Source: Flavobacteriales bacterium
Lineage (GTDB): Bacteria > Bacteroidota > Bacteroidia > Flavobacteriales_D > Parvicellaceae
Assembly: GCA_027047735.1 (NCBI GenBank)
Contig: JALTUD010000270.1
Location: 1 to 6,420, forward strand
Direction: 5' to 3'
DNA length: 6,420 nucleotides
A model generated the notes under the pieces. That model did no database searches. It had not been told where the DNA came from and saw only the letters and a program-made list of their open reading frames with translations. How positions within the stretch are numbered: the stretch's first letter is position 1; every line of letters begins with the position of its first letter. Positions 1 through 4,521 of the stretch are shown in pieces. The translations under genes were made by a program, and so were the position numbers.

Positions 1-16
1 GAAAAGGGGAACGCCC
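1..16 (-). repeat. Partial copy of the GGGCGTT-type intergenic repeat, cut by the window edge
   Basis: Read on the minus strand, GGGCGTTCCCC (16 down to 6) begins 12 bases after the TAA of the small TPR gene. The same end, GGGCGTT followed by a C-containing stem arm, opens the full element at 4223 on the opposite strand. The C-run would be the left arm of the first hairpin, as ccattacggc is in the full copy. Only the first bases are visible, so membership rests on an 8-9 base match plus position. From memory, repeats opening with TTAGGGCGTTACC and ending ATCCCTAACGC are common between flavobacterial genes. Confidence 0.5.
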
Positions 17-28
17 TAATAATAGAAG

Positions 29-628
29 TTATAAAGTCTTTAAAAGTTTTTTTACTTCCAGTGATTTAGGGCTGGCAAGTAAGGCGGTGTTTAGATGTTT
101 TTTTGCCTCTTTTATTTGTCCTTTTTTGATGTAGGCTTTGGAAATTAGTACATTGGAGTAGTAGTCGAAAGGGTAGAGTGTAAGCACCGTTTTGTTGAGG
201 GCTATGGTTTTTGTATAATTTTTTTGAAGGTAATATACCGATGAAAGTTTATAAGCTACCGATGTGTTTTTGGGTGCTAAGACTAGAATTTTTTCGTATT
301 GTTTGATGACTTCAGCAGTGTTTTTTAGTGCCGAAAGCGGATTGATATAGCCCAATTTTGCTTCTATGCTTTTAGGGTGTAGTGTTATTGCTTTTTCGTA
401 GAAGGTTTTTGATTTTATGTATTGTTTGTTGAGGTAATACAACCAGCCTAATCGTAGATTATCGGTGTAAGATTTGGCGTCATAGACCGATTCGATTTCG
501 GTTATTGCTCCTTTGTAATTGAATGAATTTTCAGCGACGTAACTTTTGTAATAAGCTTCACTTTTTCCTGTTTGTGCGGTTAGCCCCATTGAGAGTGCCA
601 AACCTGCTAAGATGATTAGTTTTTTCAT
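29..628 (-). CDS. Exported protein of four tetratricopeptide repeats
   Basis: This encodes a 199-residue protein with an N-terminal signal peptide (MKKLIILAGLALSMGLTAQ), probably cut near TA-QTG, so the mature protein should be periplasmic or surface-attached. The rest is helical TPR. The helix-B prolines fall at P85, P119, P153 and P187, exactly 34 residues apart, giving four repeats at about 54-87, 88-121, 122-155 and 156-189. A further half-repeat may lie at 25-53. TPRs usually form protein-binding superhelices, so the inferred role is a scaffold or adaptor. No catalytic motif is visible. The ATG overlaps the TGA of the upstream TPR/beta-barrel gene (ATGA, 4 bases), which implies translational coupling, and that protein also has a TPR. 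It is the last gene of the three-gene unit. The exact function is unknown to me. Confidence 0.9.
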   Translation of the reverse strand: MKKLIILAGLALSMGLTAQTGKSEAYYKSYVAENSFNYKGAITEIESVYDAKSYTDNLRLGWLYYLNKQYIKSKTFYEKAITLHPKSIEAKLGYINPLSALKNTAEVIKQYEKILVLAPKNTSVAYKLSSVYYLQKNYTKTIALNKTVLTLYPFDYYSNVLISKAYIKKGQIKEAKKHLNTALLASPKSLEVKKLLKTL

Positions 629-2022
629 AATAAATGTTTTAGTCCGAAAATAAACGAGTTATAATTATATGGTATATTGGTTTCAAATTGAATGTCTTTT
701 TCGTATTGATAGGAGAAATAAAAGCTGTTGTTTTTATCGATTTTCCACGAGATTAAACTGATGACTTTGTTGGTTTTGTCTTTTGTGTTGAATAATTGAG
801 AATTGTTAAATAAACTGATAACGTAGTTGTTTTGTCGCACGTAACACGCCATAATCGAGAGTTTACTATTTAGAAAATACTCTACCGAAGGAATGGCGTT
901 GATGTAGTTGTTTCCTTCATTTGAGATGAAACTTGCATCTATTCCCAATCTTAACCGATTCTTTAAAAGTAAATATTTTAGGTCTATTCCGGCTCTTAAT
1001 TGTGTTGATTTTTTTGAGTAATTTATCGGAGAGTTCCAGGTGTAAGTGGAATCGTAGGTGGAAACTAAGGTGCTATTGTTAAAGTATTCGCTGTGCAAAT
1101 CTGTTTTGTTTGTTTCCTCTGTTATCAGTGAATAATTTTCCAGTGAATAATTAAAATAAGGCATCAAGTACAGTTTGTTTAACCATTTCTCTACGCCTAA
1201 TTGAAGCATATACAGGTTTATTTTTTCTTGCCCGCTTGTTTGGTTGTTGGTTGTATAAAGATGGGTTGAGTTGGTTAAAAACAGGGAGTTTTCATTAACG
1301 TTGTATAATTCTTTAGTTACCGAAGAACTTGTGTATTCATTAGAATACCCCGCATAATTCAATGACGGTTTAAGTACAAAACCTTCTTTTAGAGAAAGGA
1401 TAGGTGCAATGTAATAGTTTTGTTGATGAATATTTTCCTTTAAATTAAAGGTATTCGATTTTGTAGCTTCTCTATTGATTGAGAAATAGTTATACGAATG
1501 ATAAAATCCGAATTTTTGAGAAAATCGATGATTTAAACCAATGTTTCCGTAATAGACATTGCCGACCTTTTGAGGGTTGTTAGATAGTTTCGCTCCGGTT
1601 TCTACATACACAAAGTCAAACAGCTTACTTGGTCTGTAAGCGATTTTATTGCGAACGGTATCGTTAAGGTGCTTAAAATAAACATCTGTTTTTGAATAAT
1701 CTTTCAGGTAAACATTTGACCAAAATAAATATTCGTTAATAATTTCGTCATTTGGGTTGTTTTCCAATGCCTTTTCAAAAAAGGGAATGGCTTTTTCGTA
1801 TTGTTTAAGATTGTAGTAGGCGATTCCCGTTCTTAATGCTAAGTCATAATAACCTAAGCCTTGATTGATTTTTTCTTCTCCGTAGGAAGCTAATTTTTCC
1901 CAATCTTGGTTGATATACAATTTACGACTGGTTTCTTCCAAATCCATATAAGAGTTTTGTCCCAAAGCACATACGGAAACGAATAAAAATAGTAACGTTA
2001 TGATTCGATATCTAATTTCCAT
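625..2022 (-). CDS. TPR-containing probable outer-membrane beta-barrel protein
   Basis: This encodes a 465-residue protein when started at the ATG at 2022. An in-frame ATG at 2061 would add 13 mostly charged residues before the signal peptide, so the inner start is preferred. Residues 1-22 form a signal peptide (hydrophobic core ITLLFLFVSVCAL, likely cut around ALGQ). At about 58-91 there is a clear TPR (GIAYYNLKQYEKAIPFFEKA, then NNPND), with weaker helical sequence on both sides. From about 135 to the end the sequence is rich in alternating aromatic and polar strands separated by Asn/Ser/Thr-rich turns. It ends in a strand closing with FIFGLKHLL, as in outer-membrane barrels. I count room for roughly 14-18 strands but cannot fix the number. 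The inferred architecture is a periplasmic TPR region plus a membrane barrel. It overlaps its upstream neighbour by 25 bases and its downstream neighbour by 4. A wholly periplasmic beta protein is a less likely alternative. Confidence 0.82.
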   Translation of the reverse strand: MEIRYRIITLLFLFVSVCALGQNSYMDLEETSRKLYINQDWEKLASYGEEKINQGLGYYDLALRTGIAYYNLKQYEKAIPFFEKALENNPNDEIINEYLFWSNVYLKDYSKTDVYFKHLNDTVRNKIAYRPSKLFDFVYVETGAKLSNNPQKVGNVYYGNIGLNHRFSQKFGFYHSYNYFSINREATKSNTFNLKENIHQQNYYIAPILSLKEGFVLKPSLNYAGYSNEYTSSSVTKELYNVNENSLFLTNSTHLYTTNNQTSGQEKINLYMLQLGVEKWLNKLYLMPYFNYSLENYSLITEETNKTDLHSEYFNNSTLVSTYDSTYTWNSPINYSKKSTQLRAGIDLKYLLLKNRLRLGIDASFISNEGNNYINAIPSVEYFLNSKLSIMACYVRQNNYVISLFNNSQLFNTKDKTNKVISLISWKIDKNNSFYFSYQYEKDIQFETNIPYNYNSFIFGLKHLL

Positions 2023-4211
2023 TGTAGTATAATTTTTTCGTTTTCGGTCGTAAAAACACATTCTTGAATTTCGTTATTTTTCACCGTAACGTTAGTCATT
2101 AATTTCTTTGTTCCGGTTGTTTTTCGTTTTCCTGTCCCTACTGTTTGAAATACTATTTCTTTAGGATTATGCGTGTCGTCAATTTCTTTAAAGTTAAGCG
2201 TATAAAATGCATTGCAAAAATGATAAAAAGGAGCGACAAAATCGTGGACAAAAAGAGTAGGTTTTGAAAAGAAATAATCGATAGGGAGCAAATCTTCCAC
2301 TTTTAAATTCTTAACAAAAGACAGCAAAACTTTGTGTAAGCCTAAATAAAATAAATACAATTCCGAGTCGGTATCACCATAGAAATCGGTGGCATAGAAT
2401 AAGGTCTTATTATTGACAAAATACAAGGTCGATTTAGTTGTATGGCAATATATGTATGTTTGGTTATAGGCTGTGGTAAAGACTTCCCATTTTAAGATAC
2501 GTTGCTTACCGTTTCTGTTGGAATTGATACTAAATTCTTTGCCGGGTATAAAATCAAAAGCCTTTTGTAAAAGAGGTGTAGGCGATACGTTCGATACAAA
2601 ATCTCCCTCTTCGGGAATACTATATTCTTTAAAGAAAAACTGTTCACCTTTTCTTAGGATATAATTCGCTATCGGATAAGGTAAGGTTTTTGAACCGACA
2701 AACGGCGTGCTTTGTAATTGAAAATGCAGATGAGGTTCAGGCGAACGTCCGGAACTTCCGCAATAACCGATGATGTCTCCTTTTTTTACATAATCTCCTT
2801 CTTTTACTTTCAACGTAAATTTTTTAAGATGCGATAATTTGCTGTAAAAATACTCACCGTGTTTAATGACAACCGTATTTCCCCAATTGTTTTCCAAATC
2901 CACCTCTCCAATCATATTGTCTTCTATTCCGTCCACGACCGTAGAAACATATCCCGATTCCGGAGCACAAACCGGCAGGTCGTAGCAGTAGTAATCTTTG
3001 AGTTCCGTTCCCAAATTTTTATAGGTTACCCCCATTTCGTTTACAATATCAAAATCCCACGCATATTTCCAATCCCCTTTGTGTGTTATTTCTCCCTCGT
3101 GTCCTTGTGGTATATGCCACTCTCCAAAAAACGGTAGAGCAATATTAAAATAGGTGTATTTCCCAAACCGTTCCTTCGCATCATGATGTTTATAATAATG
3201 TTTTTCAGGAGAAAATAATTGTAATCGAACCATCTCAATACCGGAAACTTTAGTGCGATTGTAAAGCGTACCTAAAAACAATAAAACTACAATATTAAAA
3301 GGAAGAGAGTAAAGCGGTAATCCGAATTTTGTGGTAAATAAAGTATGCAAGGCACTAATTAACAAAGCAATAATCGGAATAGTCAACAGCAATAAAAAAT
3401 AAGATTTTTTAGAAGGAACAATAAAGAACCCGCCCAAAGCAATAGCCGTTAGAATAAAGTTAAAACCAATGTAACTGTATATCAGTTGCGAATAATCTCC
3501 TCCTAAGAAATAGTAAAAAGCATACCCCACCAAAAATCCGAGCACCGACAAAAGAAAAGCCATTCTGGAGTAAATTAACAGCCCTATACTCAGCAAAATA
3601 CCCGCCAAATCATTAAATTGAAATAAAATAGCCCCCAAGGAGCGAAAAAACAAATGAAATAAGTTCGCCAAAGGAAAATTATCTACCCATTCGTTAACGT
3701 TAGAAAAAATAAACGGAAAATATTTTTCGATAGAGAGAATTTCTTTTTCATTCAGCACCAGTGCATTAAAATTATTAGCCCCTAATATCACAATCCAAAG
3801 CACCAGCAAAAAAGGAATACTCAATAAAGGTAATCCTCTTTTTCCCAATGATGAAACATACCACACCGACACAAAAAAAGTAAGAGCCGACACAATCACC
3901 AAAAGAATAAAATACGAAAGATTAAACTCATAAAAAATACCAAGAGCAATACCCACCGTCAGAGAGTTATACGTATAAGTTCCGTCGCGAATCAGTTCCA
4001 AATTAAAGTTAAAAAAACGAGCTAAAATTTGTCCTGTAATCACAGCAATTATCCCACTGATTCCCGCACCAAAATCCAAAAAAGTAACCAGAATAATAAT
4101 AAAGGCAAACCACCGGTTATTTGAGAAAAACACCTGCGAAAAACTATTGATAAGCCCCTCGGTATAAAGAGCAAATCTATTCTTCAAACTTATGGTCTTG
4201 TCTTTTGTCAT
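1998..4211 (-). CDS. Urea transporter (UT) domain fused to an M23 peptidase-like domain
   Basis: This encodes a 737-residue multidomain membrane protein. Residues 15-318 match the UT urea-channel family: two homologous halves, each starting with a QVFF/AILF pore-helix segment (26-29, 193-197), then a YN/FN-x-x-LT-x-x-x-AL motif around N82 and N251, and a P-loop LPLLSIPF (127-134) and LPLYSLPF (298-305). About ten helices can be placed. Residues about 377-500 are M23/LytM-like (duplicated hybrid fold): YAWDF (383-387), PV-x-AP-x-x-G (413-420), SHL with H461, VKEGDYVKKGDIIG (469-482), and HLHF (H494, H496). Residues 505-737 are beta-rich and unrecognised. The UT family conducts urea down its gradient, while M23 enzymes cut peptidoglycan cross-links. 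Whether this protein does either is inferred only. No urease gene is visible. The start was chosen because it is the only Met before the UT domain. It is the first gene of the three-gene unit, and its stop lies inside the next gene. Confidence 0.9.
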   Translation of the reverse strand: MTKDKTISLKNRFALYTEGLINSFSQVFFSNNRWFAFIIILVTFLDFGAGISGIIAVITGQILARFFNFNLELIRDGTYTYNSLTVGIALGIFYEFNLSYFILLVIVSALTFFVSVWYVSSLGKRGLPLLSIPFLLVLWIVILGANNFNALVLNEKEILSIEKYFPFIFSNVNEWVDNFPLANLFHLFFRSLGAILFQFNDLAGILLSIGLLIYSRMAFLLSVLGFLVGYAFYYFLGGDYSQLIYSYIGFNFILTAIALGGFFIVPSKKSYFLLLLTIPIIALLISALHTLFTTKFGLPLYSLPFNIVVLLFLGTLYNRTKVSGIEMVRLQLFSPEKHYYKHHDAKERFGKYTYFNIALPFFGEWHIPQGHEGEITHKGDWKYAWDFDIVNEMGVTYKNLGTELKDYYCYDLPVCAPESGYVSTVVDGIEDNMIGEVDLENNWGNTVVIKHGEYFYSKLSHLKKFTLKVKEGDYVKKGDIIGYCGSSGRSPEPHLHFQLQSTPFVGSKTLPYPIANYILRKGEQFFFKEYSIPEEGDFVSNVSPTPLLQKAFDFIPGKEFSINSNRNGKQRILKWEVFTTAYNQTYIYCHTTKSTLYFVNNKTLFYATDFYGDTDSELYLFYLGLHKVLLSFVKNLKVEDLLPIDYFFSKPTLFVHDFVAPFYHFCNAFYTLNFKEIDDTHNPKEIVFQTVGTGKRKTTGTKKLMTNVTVKNNEIQECVFTTENEKIILQWKLDIES

Positions 4212-4230
4212 CTTTAGTTTTTGGGCGTTT

Positions 4231-4289
4231 CCATTACGGCATAAAAAAGTTATTTCGTTGTACTACATAACATTTTAACGCCGTAATGG
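4231..4289. other. Long imperfect hairpin, arm 1 of the repeat
   Basis: The two sides match over about 23 positions. There are 10 perfect pairs (ccattacggc with gccgtaatgg), then an 8-base stretch pairing at about 5 positions, then 5 perfect pairs (gttat 4249-4253 with ataac 4267-4271), leaving a 13-base loop. In a transcript of either strand this would fold readily. It would be part of any leader of the UT-M23 gene transcribed from further upstream. Confidence 0.6.
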
Positions 4290-4306
4290 TCGGGCTATCA
4301 CTACTC

Positions 4307-4346
4307 ACTCTTTTGTGTTGCATAAGTGCAACAACACAAAAGGAGT
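4307..4346. other. Strong hairpin, arm 2 of the repeat
   Basis: There is a perfect 11-bp inverted repeat, cttttgtgttg (4310-4320) and caacacaaaag (4332-4342). It extends by actc/gagt pairing past one bulged G (4343). The 11-base loop contains a second possible small stem: ttgca (4318-4322) with tgcaa (4327-4331) is an alternative pairing. Neither strand has a clean T-run straight after the stem, so a classical Rho-independent terminator is not well supported, although the symmetric stem would be equivalent on both strands. Confidence 0.6.
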
Positions 4347-4378
4347 TCAAACATGCCGTTCTATCCCTAACGCAGTTA

Positions 4379-4422
4379 AGCAGTAAACTTCAAAATGCTT
4401 TTTTATAAAACAAAGTACTGCT
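4379..4422. repeat. Short inverted repeat in the intergenic gap
   Basis: agcagta (4379-4385) and tactgct (4416-4422) form a perfect 7-bp inverted repeat with 30 bases between. The right arm overlaps the -7-like box of the weak promoter candidate, so it could be an operator or a leader hairpin. Inverted repeats of this length are expected fairly often in AT-rich DNA, so this is recorded at low weight. Confidence 0.25.
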
Positions 4423-4443
4423 AAGGTTGTAAATTAAACAAAA
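4411..4443 (-). promoter_or_regulatory. Weak candidate promoter for the UT-M23 unit
   Basis: On the minus strand, TTTTG (4443-4439) is followed after 21 bases by TACTTTG (4417-4411). Bacteroidota primary sigma promoters typically have TTTG near -33 and TAnnTTTG near -7, so the -7 box here is one base short. If it is used, transcription would start near 4404 and give a leader of about 190 bases containing the whole repeat. No better match is visible between 4212 and 4521. Confidence 0.25.
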
Positions 4444-4481
4444 TAAGAGTAAATAAAATGTAGTAAAAGTAACAAAAGCTA

Positions 4482-4511
4482 AAATTACTTTTTTAAATCC
4501 GCAAGTAATTT
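4482..4511 (-). terminator. Possible AT-rich terminator of the M1 peptidase gene
   Basis: There is a perfect 9-bp inverted repeat, aaattactt (4482-4490) and aagtaattt (4503-4511), with a 12-base loop. It begins 10 bases after the peptidase stop codon. In the direction of transcription it is followed by the T-rich stretch TTAGCTTTTGTTACTTTTAC. The stem has only two G-C pairs, so it would be weak. Its position directly after the stop is the main support. Confidence 0.4.
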
Positions 4512-4521
4512 CGTAAGGTAC

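Larger units (their letters stand above)
4223..4373 (+). repeat. Structured intergenic repeat, full copy (GGGCGTT ... CCCTAACGC)
   Basis: This 151-base element has nested inverted repeats. The outer ends are gcgtt (4225-4229) and aacgc (4369-4373). Arm 1 is ccattacggc (4231-4240) against gccgtaatgg (4280-4289). Arm 2 is a strong hairpin at 4307-4346. A conserved-looking tcgggct (4290-4296) sits between the arms, and its ggg can pair with ccc at 4365-4367, so a multi-branch fold is possible. The ends GGGCGTT and ATCCCTAACGC, and the CACAAAAGGA segment, resemble intergenic repeats I recall from Flavobacterium-like genomes. It contains no credible reading frame. It sits 11 bases upstream of the UT-M23 start codon. 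Drawn this way it lies on the plus strand, antisense to its neighbours, so their transcript would carry its complement. Whether it is mobile, a transcript stabiliser or a terminator is not shown here. Confidence 0.7.

Noticed and set aside
625..2022. Lipoprotein signal at the cysteine in the TPR/beta-barrel leader (FVSVCA)
   Set aside because: The residue before Cys is Val, not Gly/Ala/Ser, and an ordinary signal-peptidase site (ALGQ) follows, so a lipobox is not supported.
2020..2061. Upstream in-frame ATG at 2061 as start of the TPR/beta-barrel gene
   Set aside because: It would put 13 mostly charged and polar residues ahead of the signal peptide and lengthen the overlap to 64 bases. The ATG at 2022 gives a normal signal peptide.
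2473..2664. Plus-strand frame of 63 codons opposite the UT-M23 C-terminal region
   Set aside because: It is antisense to the coding gene, with no motif and no leader signal.
2859..3137. Plus-strand frame of 92 codons opposite the M23 domain
   Set aside because: It is antisense to a strongly conserved domain and has no recognisable protein features. It is a shadow of the real gene.
4230..4363. Tiny minus-strand reading frames of about 17 and 29 codons inside the repeat
   Set aside because: They lie wholly within hairpin arms of a non-coding repeat, and their composition (for example runs of Cys) does not look like a real protein.
4223..4373. Integron attC site suggested by GCGTT and TAACGC ends
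   Set aside because: attC sites begin with RYYYAAC and end with GTTRRRY. Here the order is reversed (GCGTT first, AACGC last), and no integrase or cassette array is present.
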